This document shows positions 5,803-11,664 of a stretch of DNA of 11,664 nucleotides, piece by piece. The notes below the pieces were generated by a model. That model was given only the letters and a program-made list of their open reading frames with translations, searched no databases and had not been told where the DNA came from. Both the position numbers and the translations under genes were made by a program. Each line of letters begins with the position of its first letter. The stretch's first letter is position 1. This DNA comes from Clostridia bacterium (GTDB lineage Bacteria; Bacillota; Clostridia; Oscillospirales; Acutalibacteraceae). The stretch covers positions 1-11,664 of the forward strand of contig JAFYQN010000087.1 of assembly GCA_017559885.1 (NCBI GenBank), written 5' to 3'.

Positions 5803-6996
5803 ATGCAAAATAAAAAATTTGATACAAGAGATGATTTTGTAATCGGAAAAGGTTTCAACGTACAAGAAACCAAGGTAAAAACTCGTAAAAAACGCGCCAA
5901 CGTATCGGCAATAGTTAAAATTGCAATTTGGTTGTTGTGTCTTTTGATAGTATCAATCGGCATAGCATCGGTTTGCATTTTTGCCGTGACCGACTTTTTA
6001 GGCATTGGTTTTGGTAGGGGTGAGGTTGTCCAAATGGATATACCAATGGGCTCGTCTACTACCACTATTGCCGACGAGTTGGAAGAAGTAGGCGCGGTTA
6101 AAATGCCTATTCTTTTTAAACTGTACTCAAGATTAAAGGGTTATGACAGTCAGTACAAATACGGTCTTTACACCTTTAATACCGAGGCAGGATATAGCGA
6201 AATTGCCAATATGCTTATTTACGACGGCGCCAAGGCCGAAAGCGTTAAGGTTGTAATACCTGAGGGTACGGGTATTAACGATTATACCAAAAACGTTAAT
6301 GGTGAAGATGTTGTAGTTAAAGGCATTACGACCATACTTGAAGAAGCAGGCGTGTGTTCAAGAGAAGATTTCATTTACGCTTTGGGCGAGATTGAGTTTG
6401 ATACCAAATTGCTCGAAAACTGCAACGTAGGTAAAACCTATTACTCACTTGAAGGATATCTTTTCCCCGATACCTATGAATTTTATGCTTACGATTCAAA
6501 GGAATGCGCCAAAATGGTTATTGAAAAGATGATTGCTCAAACCGAAAACAAAATAACCAATGATATGTATAAGCGCGCCGAAGAGATGGGTTACAGTATG
6601 AACGAAATTTTGACAATGGCATCCATTATTCAGATGGAGTCAGGTCAAAACAACGAGGAAATGGCAAATGTTGCGGCAATTTTCTATAACCGACTTAACA
6701 GTGACAGTTTTGCAACCTTGGGTTCAAGTCCAACCTGTTATTACGGTGATTCCTTTAAAAAGGACGACGGTAGATACAACACCTATAACGTTAATGGTTT
6801 GCCACCAGGACCTCTTTGTTCACCCGGTATCGACGCTATAAAAGCGGCGCTTTATCCTGCTGAAAAAGACGGATATTTTTACTTTGTTACCGATAGTAAG
6901 GGTAATTTCTATTATCACAAGACTATGGCGGAGCAAGATGCCACTATAGCAAAACTTCAACAGGGTGGAAATTGGATATATGAGTACTTTGACTAA
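5803..6996 (+). CDS. mltG: Endolytic murein transglycosylase MltG (YceG-like)
   Basis: A membrane-anchored lytic transglycosylase that cuts nascent glycan strands and is thought to release them from the synthesis machinery. The 397-residue protein has a basic cytoplasmic N-terminus (1-35), one membrane helix (about 36-62), a LysM-like subdomain (about 75-150) and the catalytic domain. The catalytic domain contains LEGYLFPDTY (216-225), LTMASIIQMES (270-280) with the conserved candidate catalytic Glu279, FYNRL (294-298) and NGLPPGPLCSPG (331-342), the last closely matching the family NGLPPGPI block. Many relatives have Glu-Lys-Glu where this reads Gln-Met-Glu. I take the second Glu as the catalytic residue, so activity should be kept. 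An AGAGG ribosome site overlaps the DJ-1 stop. It overlaps the U32 gene by 17 bases. Confidence 0.95.
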   Translation: MQNKKFDTRDDFVIGKGFNVQETKVKTRKKRANVSAIVKIAIWLLCLLIVSIGIASVCIFAVTDFLGIGFGRGEVVQMDIPMGSSTTTIADELEEVGAVKMPILFKLYSRLKGYDSQYKYGLYTFNTEAGYSEIANMLIYDGAKAESVKVVIPEGTGINDYTKNVNGEDVVVKGITTILEEAGVCSREDFIYALGEIEFDTKLLENCNVGKTYYSLEGYLFPDTYEFYAYDSKECAKMVIEKMIAQTENKITNDMYKRAEEMGYSMNEILTMASIIQMESGQNNEEMANVAAIFYNRLNSDSFATLGSSPTCYYGDSFKKDDGRYNTYNVNGLPPGPLCSPGIDAIKAALYPAEKDGYFYFVTDSKGNFYYHKTMAEQDATIAKLQQGGNWIYEYFD

Positions 6997-8215
6997 TAAA
7001 AAACCCGCGTTGGAACTGCTTTGCCCTGCAGGTGATTTAACAAGATTAAAAACCGCGGTAGATTTTGGCGCGGATGCCGTTTATATTGCAGGCGAAGAGT
7101 TTGGTATGCGCACAGCAAGCGCAAACTTTAATCTTGATGATTTGAAAGAAGGTATTGAGTACGCCCACGCGCACGGAGTTAAGGTGCACATAACCTGTAA
7201 TACCATTCCGCACGAAGACGAAATAGTTCGCTTGCCCGAATATTTAAGTTATCTTAACCAAATCGGCGCGGATGCAATTATTGCCTCTGACCTTGGTACT
7301 ATTGGTATGGTAAAGCAGTACGCACCAAACTGTGAACTTCACGTATCGGTGCAGTCGGGCATTGTAAATAGCGCAACGGCTAACGCGTTCTATGAAATGG
7401 GCGCAAAGCGCGTTGTTTTGGCGCGTGAATTATCACTTGATGAGATTGCAAAAATTCGAGCAAATACTCCACCCGAACTTGAAATTGAGGCATTTGCCCA
7501 CGGCGCTATGTGTGTGTCATTTTCGGCAAGATGCTTGCTTTCAAGTTATATGACAGGTCGCGACGCCAACCGTGGCGACTGCGCGCAACCTTGCCGTTGG
7601 AGCTATAGCTTAATGGAAGAAAAGCGACCAGGGCAGTATTTTGACATTACCGAGACCGAAAAGGGCACCTATATACTTAATGCTAACGATATGTGTATGG
7701 CGCCTCATATTGACAAGATGTTAGCGGCAGGTGTGTCAAGTATTAAGATAGAAGGTAGAGCAAAAACCGAGTATTACGTAGCCGTTACTGCAAACGCCTA
7801 TCGCGGCGCGGTAGATAGTCTACTTAATTGCGACGGCGATTGGACATTACCCGAGTGGGTAAGCGAAGAACTTAATAAAATGAGTCATCGTACCTACTCT
7901 ACAGGTTTTTACTTTGGTCGCCCCGAAAACGCGCAAACATACGAAAACGCAGGTTATATACGTGACTACGCTATCGCCGCTGTTGTTGACGGATACGAGG
8001 ACGGATGCATTATAGCAACCCTTAAAAATAAATTTTTAAGCGGTACTACGCTTGACTGTCTTGAAGCAGGCAGTATACCATTTAATGTGGATACTACCGT
8101 TTTGTATGACGAAAAGGGTAAACAGATAGAAAGCGCATATCAACCCATGATGAAAATAAAAATACCATTTGACCGCGAGATTAAATCGGGGTCAATGCTA
8201 CGTATGAAAGTATAA
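6980..8215 (+). CDS. Peptidase U32 family protein, probable TrhP-like tRNA hydroxylation factor
   Basis: Starting at ATG 6980 gives 411 residues. GTG 6965 would add five. ELLCPAGDLTRLKTAVDFGA (12-31) is the usual N-terminal U32 block, and EAFAHGAMCVSFSARCLLS (170-188) matches the U32 signature. Cys178, Cys185, Cys201 and Cys205 are placed like the iron-sulfur cysteines described in other U32 proteins. Although named peptidases, many members act in RNA or ubiquinone hydroxylation. TrhP/YegQ helps form 5-hydroxyuridine at tRNA position 34 from prephenate. In Bacillus subtilis two trhP genes follow mltG and trmR, so the adjacency to mltG here favours TrhP. Length also agrees. RlhA (23S rRNA hydroxylation) is the main alternative. 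There is no clear terminator before pduL, so read-through is possible. Confidence 0.88.
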   Translation: MSTLTNKKPALELLCPAGDLTRLKTAVDFGADAVYIAGEEFGMRTASANFNLDDLKEGIEYAHAHGVKVHITCNTIPHEDEIVRLPEYLSYLNQIGADAIIASDLGTIGMVKQYAPNCELHVSVQSGIVNSATANAFYEMGAKRVVLARELSLDEIAKIRANTPPELEIEAFAHGAMCVSFSARCLLSSYMTGRDANRGDCAQPCRWSYSLMEEKRPGQYFDITETEKGTYILNANDMCMAPHIDKMLAAGVSSIKIEGRAKTEYYVAVTANAYRGAVDSLLNCDGDWTLPEWVSEELNKMSHRTYSTGFYFGRPENAQTYENAGYIRDYAIAAVVDGYEDGCIIATLKNKFLSGTTLDCLEAGSIPFNVDTTVLYDEKGKQIESAYQPMMKIKIPFDREIKSGSMLRMKV

Positions 8216-8223
8216 ATTTTATA

Positions 8224-8252
8224 TTGCAAAATATGTCAAATTATGGTAGAAT
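8224..8252 (+). promoter_or_regulatory. Promoter of the pduL operon
   Basis: TTGCAA (8224-8229), 17 bases and TAGAAT (8247-8252), preceded by TG at 8244-8245, form an extended -10. Start of transcription is expected near 8259. A small inverted repeat GTAGA-ATAAC-TCTAC (8246-8260) covers the -10 and start site and could be an operator, though a 5-bp stem may be chance. The ribosome site AAGGAG (8271-8276) lies eight bases before the pduL ATG. Confidence 0.75.
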
Positions 8253-8284
8253 AACTCTACTTAAAAAATAAAGGAGATTTAATT

Positions 8285-8857
8285 ATGAAAAAGGAAGTAT
8301 TAGTTGAAATTTCAGCGCGTCACGTACACGTAACAAAGGAAACACTTGAAACACTCTTTGGCGCAGGTCACACCCTTACAAACAAAAAAGACCTTTCACA
8401 ACCAGGTCAATTTGCTTGCGAAGAAAAGGTAACTGTTGTAGGTCCTAAAGGTAGTCTTAAAGCATCAATCCTTGGTCCTTGCCGTCCTGCAGACCAAGTT
8501 GAACTTTCTCTTACCGACGCTCGTACAATCGGTGTTGTAGCTCCAATTCGTGAGTCAGGCGACGTTGCAGGCAGTGGCGCATGCAAACTCGTTGGTCCTT
8601 GCGGCGAAGTTGAACTTACCGAAGGCGTTATCGCTGCAAAGCGTCATATACATATGACTTGCGCTGATGGCGAAAAATATGGCATCGTTGATAAGCAAAT
8701 TGTAAACGTTAAGATTCCTACCGAGGGCAGAGCGCTTGTTTTTGGTGACGTTATCGCGCGTGTTAACGACAGTTATGCTCTTGCTATGCACATCGACACC
8801 GACGAAGCAAACGCTGCTTGCGTACCAGGTAGCTGCATAGGTGAAATCCTTGACTAA
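8285..8857 (+). CDS. pduL: Phosphate propanoyltransferase / phosphotransacetylase, PduL type
   Basis: It exchanges acyl-CoA and phosphate for acyl-phosphate and CoA; with acetate kinase this gives ATP from acetyl-CoA. The 190-residue protein shows the two PduL halves: ISARHVHVT (9-17) with LTNKKDLSQPGQFA (31-44), and AAKRHIHM (117-124) with MHIDTDEANA (168-177). The paired histidines (13/15, 121/123) fit the zinc-binding sites of the family. The protein starts directly at MKKEVLVEISARHVH, without the extra N-terminal encapsulation helix of microcompartment PduL, and no shell-protein gene is near. A cytosolic role as the cell's phosphotransacetylase is therefore likely. Its own promoter and strong ribosome site, and fewer A/T-rich codons than hemW behind it, suggest high expression. 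Preference for acetyl or propionyl cannot be read from sequence. Confidence 0.95.
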   Translation: MKKEVLVEISARHVHVTKETLETLFGAGHTLTNKKDLSQPGQFACEEKVTVVGPKGSLKASILGPCRPADQVELSLTDARTIGVVAPIRESGDVAGSGACKLVGPCGEVELTEGVIAAKRHIHMTCADGEKYGIVDKQIVNVKIPTEGRALVFGDVIARVNDSYALAMHIDTDEANAACVPGSCIGEILD

Positions 8858-9950
8858 TAGTTTAGGACTATATATTCACATACCTTTTTGTGAAAGAAAA
8901 TGTAATTATTGCGACTTTTATTCCGCGTTTTATAATAAGGACACGTTAAGTGTTTATTTATCCGCGCTTAAAGGTGAAATAAAAAAATGGGGCGGCAAAA
9001 CACACCGCCCCATTGATACTATTTATATAGGTGGCGGCACACCGTCACTACTTGGCAAAAAAATTGTCGATTTGGTAGAATGCATAAAAGCTAACTTTTG
9101 CGTTTTAGAAAATGCAGAAATAACTGTAGAGGCAAACCCGAGTTCTAGCAATGATTTTTTGTCTTGGGCAAAACAAGCAGGCGCAAACCGCCTTTCTATT
9201 GGCGTGCAGTCGGGGTCGGATGATACGCTTAAAATTTTAGGCAGAAATCATACCGCAAACGATGCGGTTGCTACCATAAAAAAGGCAAGACAATTAGGAT
9301 TTAACAATATATCGGTTGACCTAATGATTGCTTTGCCAAATAGTAATTTGCAAACGCTAAAAAATGATATAGATTTTATGCTAACTTTAGATGCCGAGCA
9401 TATATCGGCTTATATTTTAAAGATTGAGCAAAACACGGCGTTTTATAAAAAATACGATACTCTAAATTTACCCGATGATGATGCCACAGCCGAGCAATAT
9501 CTTTATATGTGTAAACTGCTCGCAGAAAACGGGTATAATCATTATGAGATATCCAATTTTGCCAAGGGCGAAAATTCAAGTCGACACAATTTAAAATACT
9601 GGATAGGCGAGGACTATTTAGGAATTGGTCCTGCGGCGCACTCGTGTCTTGACGGCAAGCGTTTTTATTATCCGCGCGATTTGCAAGGGTTTATTAAAAC
9701 GGCACAGGTTATAGATGACGGCGAATCAGGGGGAAAATCCGAACAACTAATGTTAGGATTGCGACTGGCACAGGGTGTGGATTTATCACAAATCTACGGT
9801 GAAATACCCGAAGATATAAAAAAGAAAACAAACCTACTCGAAAAAGCAGGTTATATAAAGGCAAATTTGCCACACATATCGCTTACCGATAGCGGTATGT
9901 TAATTTCAAACAGCATTATTACGGAGTTGTTAGAAAATGAAAACATTTAA
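8850..9950 (+). CDS. hemW: Radical SAM heme chaperone HemW (HemN-like)
   Basis: A radical SAM protein of the HemW branch. HemW binds heme and delivers it to proteins; it is often mis-annotated as coproporphyrinogen III oxidase. I place the start at TTG 8850 (366 residues) because AGGTGA (8839-8844) lies five bases upstream and the protein then begins MTNSLGLYIHIPFC, as the family usually does. GTG 8841 would add three residues. The iron-sulfur motif is Cys14-x3-Cys18-x2-Cys21-x-Phe. GGGTPS (61-66) is the SAM-contacting glycine motif, and the HNLKYW block followed by YLGIGPAAHS is typical of HemW. It overlaps pduL by eight bases and the next gene by 14, so it is coupled at both ends. Codons are visibly richer in ATA, TTA and AAA than in pduL. 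Confidence 0.92.
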   Translation: MTNSLGLYIHIPFCERKCNYCDFYSAFYNKDTLSVYLSALKGEIKKWGGKTHRPIDTIYIGGGTPSLLGKKIVDLVECIKANFCVLENAEITVEANPSSSNDFLSWAKQAGANRLSIGVQSGSDDTLKILGRNHTANDAVATIKKARQLGFNNISVDLMIALPNSNLQTLKNDIDFMLTLDAEHISAYILKIEQNTAFYKKYDTLNLPDDDATAEQYLYMCKLLAENGYNHYEISNFAKGENSSRHNLKYWIGEDYLGIGPAAHSCLDGKRFYYPRDLQGFIKTAQVIDDGESGGKSEQLMLGLRLAQGVDLSQIYGEIPEDIKKKTNLLEKAGYIKANLPHISLTDSGMLISNSIITELLENENI

Positions 9951-10542
9951 GATACATTTAATTCGTCACGGCGCAACCGATGCTAATACTGCAGGTATGT
10001 ACATCGGCAATCGCACCGATTTACCGCTTTCTCCCGAAGGTGTACGCGAGTTACAGCAAATGCGTGAGGCGATAGAATACCCCGATATAGAGCGTCTTTA
10101 TACAAGTCCTATGCTAAGATGTAAGCAAAGCGCAAATATACTTTATCCAGGTTTTGAGGCACACGTTATTGACGAACTTACCGAATATGATTTTGGCGAG
10201 TTTGAGGGTAAAACTGCCGAGCAACTTGAACTTATGCCTGAATATCATGATTGGACCAGTGGTAAGTTAGATGCGCCAAACGGCGGCGAGACAACACAAA
10301 ATTTTGTGCGTCGTCAAGCGCTCGGACTTAATATGATAGTGCGCGATATGATGCAGGCGGACGTTACAAGCGCAGGCGTTATTATGCACGGCGGAGCTAT
10401 AATGATGCTTCTTGGTTGTTGCGCAGTGCCACGCAAACACTCGGTAGAGTGGACAAGTGATAACGGTCGCGGTTATTCTATTATGATAACACCTTCTCTT
10501 TACCACTCAAGCGGTATTGTAGAAGTATACGACATTATTTAA
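9937..10542 (+). CDS. Histidine phosphatase family protein (phosphoglycerate mutase-like)
   Basis: A 201-residue cytoplasmic phosphatase of the histidine phosphatase superfamily. LIRHGATDAN (8-17) holds the phospho-acceptor His11 in the RHG motif. SPMLRCKQSA (57-66) supplies the second Arg, LTEYDFGEFEG (81-91) the acidic loop and VIMHGG (148-153) the second His151. This is the pattern of small-molecule phosphatases annotated CobC (alpha-ribazole phosphatase) or GpmB. I see no cobalamin genes nearby, so the substrate stays open. It starts inside hemW (14-base overlap) with GGAG (9923-9926) ten bases upstream, and the ung ribosome site overlaps its stop. The length matches the CobC/GpmB type and does not fit the roughly 230-250-residue glycolytic phosphoglycerate mutase. 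Confidence 0.9.
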   Translation: MKTFKIHLIRHGATDANTAGMYIGNRTDLPLSPEGVRELQQMREAIEYPDIERLYTSPMLRCKQSANILYPGFEAHVIDELTEYDFGEFEGKTAEQLELMPEYHDWTSGKLDAPNGGETTQNFVRRQALGLNMIVRDMMQADVTSAGVIMHGGAIMMLLGCCAVPRKHSVEWTSDNGRGYSIMITPSLYHSSGIVEVYDII

Positions 10543-10553
10543 GGTGTAAATAT

Positions 10554-11222
10554 ATGGTAAACATAGGTAACGATTGGGATAATATCCTTGCTGACGAGTG
10601 GGAAAAACCTTATTATAAAAATTTGCGTGGTTTTTTAAAGAGTGAATATTCCACCAAAACAATATACCCCAATATGCACGATATTTTTAACGCTCTTAAG
10701 TATACCTCGTATGCCGATACAAAGGTGGTAATAATAGGGCAGGACCCATATCACGGACCGTCGCAGGCGCACGGACTTTGCTTTTCGGTTTTAAAGGGTG
10801 TAGAACCGCCACCATCACTTAAAAACATTTATAAAGAACTTCACGATGACGTTGGTTTTACCATACCAAGTCACGGCGAACTCACTTCTTGGGCGCGTCA
10901 AGGTGTGCTAATGCTTAACAACGTGCTAACCGTTCGCGAGGCAAGTCCTAACAGTCATAAAGGGACGGGTTGGGAGCAATTTACCGACCGCGTTATTGCC
11001 GAACTTGACAAAAAGCAAACACCTGTGGTGTTCTTGCTTTGGGGCGCTAACGCTCGTAAAAAAGCCGAGATTATCAAAAATCCAATACATAAAAAACTAA
11101 TTACTGTGCACCCAAGTCCGCTTTCGGCTTATAACGGATTTTTTGGATGTAAACACTTTTCTAAAGCTAATGAAATTTTACTTTCAAGCGGTCAAACACC
11201 AATTGATTGGACTATTGAGTAG
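10554..11222 (+). CDS. ung: Uracil-DNA glycosylase, family 1 (UNG)
   Basis: It removes uracil arising from cytosine deamination or dUTP incorporation, starting base excision repair. The 222 residues match family 1 length. The water-activating loop GQDPYHG (62-68) has catalytic Asp64. PPPSLKNIYKEL (85-96) is the DNA-compressing proline/serine loop. LLWGANARKK (161-170) and HPSPLSA (186-192) with His186 complete the active site and the minor-groove intercalation loop. All diagnostic residues are present, so it should be active. AAGGTG (10541-10546) overlaps the stop of the preceding gene, and AGGAGA of the next gene overlaps its own stop, placing it firmly in the operon. Together with ThyX/Tmk upstream it completes a loose dUMP-to-dTTP and uracil-repair theme, though in a separate transcription unit. 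Confidence 0.97.
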   Translation: MVNIGNDWDNILADEWEKPYYKNLRGFLKSEYSTKTIYPNMHDIFNALKYTSYADTKVVIIGQDPYHGPSQAHGLCFSVLKGVEPPPSLKNIYKELHDDVGFTIPSHGELTSWARQGVLMLNNVLTVREASPNSHKGTGWEQFTDRVIAELDKKQTPVVFLLWGANARKKAEIIKNPIHKKLITVHPSPLSAYNGFFGCKHFSKANEILLSSGQTPIDWTIE

Positions 11223-11234
11223 GAGATTTTATTT

Positions 11235-11504
11235 ATGAAAGAAACCGGAATTGTACGCGGTCTTGACAATATGGGTAGGGTAGTAATACCTAAAGAAATT
11301 CGTAAATTTCTTGATATGCGTGAAGGCGTAGACGAGTTTGAAATCTATATGCAAGACGATTGTATCGTGTTAAAAAAACACAAACCCACCTGCATTTTTT
11401 GTAATGCCGAAAATGATTGCATAGAGTTTGAAGGTCAAATAGTTTGTAAAGCGTGTATAAAAAAGTTGCAACTAAAATCTATTGAAAATGAAATAAGCGA
11501 ATAA
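11235..11504 (+). CDS. AbrB-family transcription regulator with C-terminal cysteine pairs
   Basis: An 89-residue DNA-binding protein. Residues 1-50 form the swapped-hairpin AbrB/MazE/SpoVT domain: GIVRGLDNMGRVVIPKEIRK is the typical first half and FEIYMQDDCIVLKKHKP the second. Such proteins work as dimers or tetramers and, in spore formers, often repress transition-state genes during growth. The C-terminus carries two CxxC pairs, Cys53/Cys56 and Cys71/Cys74, with further Cys at 43 and 62. The pairs look like a small zinc knuckle, and I recall this tail in clostridial AbrB proteins. AGGAGA (11221-11226) lies eight bases before the ATG and overlaps the ung stop. It is last in the operon, followed at once by a terminator. 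Its targets are unknown. Standing alone without a toxin gene, it is unlikely to be an antitoxin. Confidence 0.92.
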   Translation: MKETGIVRGLDNMGRVVIPKEIRKFLDMREGVDEFEIYMQDDCIVLKKHKPTCIFCNAENDCIEFEGQIVCKACIKKLQLKSIENEISE

Positions 11505-11506
11505 AT

Positions 11507-11540
11507 AAAACCCACATAACAAAGAGTTATGTGGGTTTTT
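11507..11540 (+). terminator. Strong Rho-independent terminator after the abrB-like gene
   Basis: CCCACATAAC (11511-11520), loop AAAGA, GTTATGTGGG (11526-11535) and T5 (11536-11540), with A4 before the stem. The 10-bp perfect stem extends to 14 with the A/T flanks. It begins two bases after the abrB stop and ends the pduL operon. The flanking A-tract gives a U-tract on the other strand too, so it can also stop the convergent minus-strand gene ending at 11545. Confidence 0.93.
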
Positions 11541-11544
11541 GCTT

Positions 11545-11664
11545 TTATTTTAAATTTTCTTGGTAATGCGCTCTTTCGCCACCTATAAATTTTGGTCGAG
11601 TTCTTGCCGCAACAATTGGCGCTTCACCAATTTTGTTAATTGATAGTCTTACGGGTACGGCAAC
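11545..11664 (-). CDS. C-terminal end of an unidentified gene (partial, truncated by window edge)
   Basis: On the minus strand one frame stays open from the window edge to TAA (11547-11545), giving 39 residues. The tail includes VPVRLSINKIGEAPIVAA, then RTRPKFIGGERAHY, and ends QENLK. The other two minus frames contain stops within the first 27 bases, and the codon choice (GCG, GGC, CGA) resembles neighbouring genes. The end lies four bases from a bidirectional terminator, as expected for a real gene. I do not recognise the family. No membrane segment or catalytic motif is visible in this piece. Confidence 0.6.
   Translation of the reverse strand, partial: VAVPVRLSINKIGEAPIVAARTRPKFIGGERAHYQENLK

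Noticed and set aside
6640..6642. Loss of the catalytic residue of MltG, since the motif reads Gln-Met-Glu where Glu-Lys-Glu is common
   Set aside because: From memory, homologues with Gln at the first position exist and keep the second Glu, which is present here (Glu279), so I do not call the enzyme inactive.
8555..8791. Minus-strand open frame inside pduL
   Set aside because: It lies wholly within a clearly conserved PduL gene and has no promoter, good ribosome site or family motif.
8285..11504. A defence or toxin-antitoxin system formed by the AbrB-like gene, the phosphatase gene and ung
   Set aside because: There is no toxin-like partner. Ung and the phosphatase have complete housekeeping motifs, and the AbrB-like protein is of the transition-state regulator type, longer than a MazE antitoxin partner would need to be.

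Overview
The window looks like chromosomal DNA from an anaerobic, spore-forming clostridium, probably of the gut Oscillospiraceae/Ruminococcaceae type. The evidence is a germination protease gene (gpr), a long clostridial form of PRPP synthetase, flavin-dependent ThyX, an AbrB-type regulator with a cysteine tail, strong Shine-Dalgarno sites and a moderately AT-rich composition with short gaps between genes. I saw no tRNA, rRNA, CRISPR array, insertion sequence or phage gene. The largest gap is about 190 bp, so no stretch over 300 bases lacks a gene.

Layout. (1) 57-1536, plus strand: an ECF-type sigma factor overlapping a single-pass membrane protein with an unrecognised extracytoplasmic domain, probably its anti-sigma partner or sensor. 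This is the least understood part of the window. (2) 1585-3628, minus strand: gpr, then prs, separated by a clear terminator at 2443-2472, so they are probably transcribed separately. A long imperfect hairpin at 1551-1580 lies between the convergent ends of the sigma pair and gpr. (3) 3629-3818: a divergent promoter region with an extended -10 for prs, a good -35/-10 pair for thyX and phased A/T tracts between them. (4) 3819-8215, plus strand: thyX, tmk, a DJ-1/PfpI gene, mltG and a U32 peptidase-family gene, all overlapping or nearly touching, so very likely one operon. (5) 8285-11504, plus strand: pduL with its own well-formed promoter, then hemW, a histidine phosphatase gene, ung and an abrB-like gene, ending at a strong terminator (11507-11540). 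(6) 11545-11664, minus strand: the C-terminal end of an unidentified gene running off the window.

How the genes fit together. ThyX makes dTMP and Tmk phosphorylates it to dTDP. PRPP from the divergent prs gene feeds nucleotide synthesis, and Ung downstream removes uracil from DNA, so nucleotide supply and DNA uracil control cluster loosely here. The mltG/U32 adjacency recalls the Bacillus subtilis mltG-trmR-trhP1-trhP2 neighbourhood and suggests a tRNA-hydroxylation role for the U32 protein. PduL is probably a cytosolic phosphotransacylase in acetate metabolism, since no microcompartment gene is present. Most of the window is ordinary housekeeping sequence. The best novelty candidates are the extracytoplasmic domain of the sigma-factor partner, the very short propeptide of the spore protease and the divergent A-tract promoter region.
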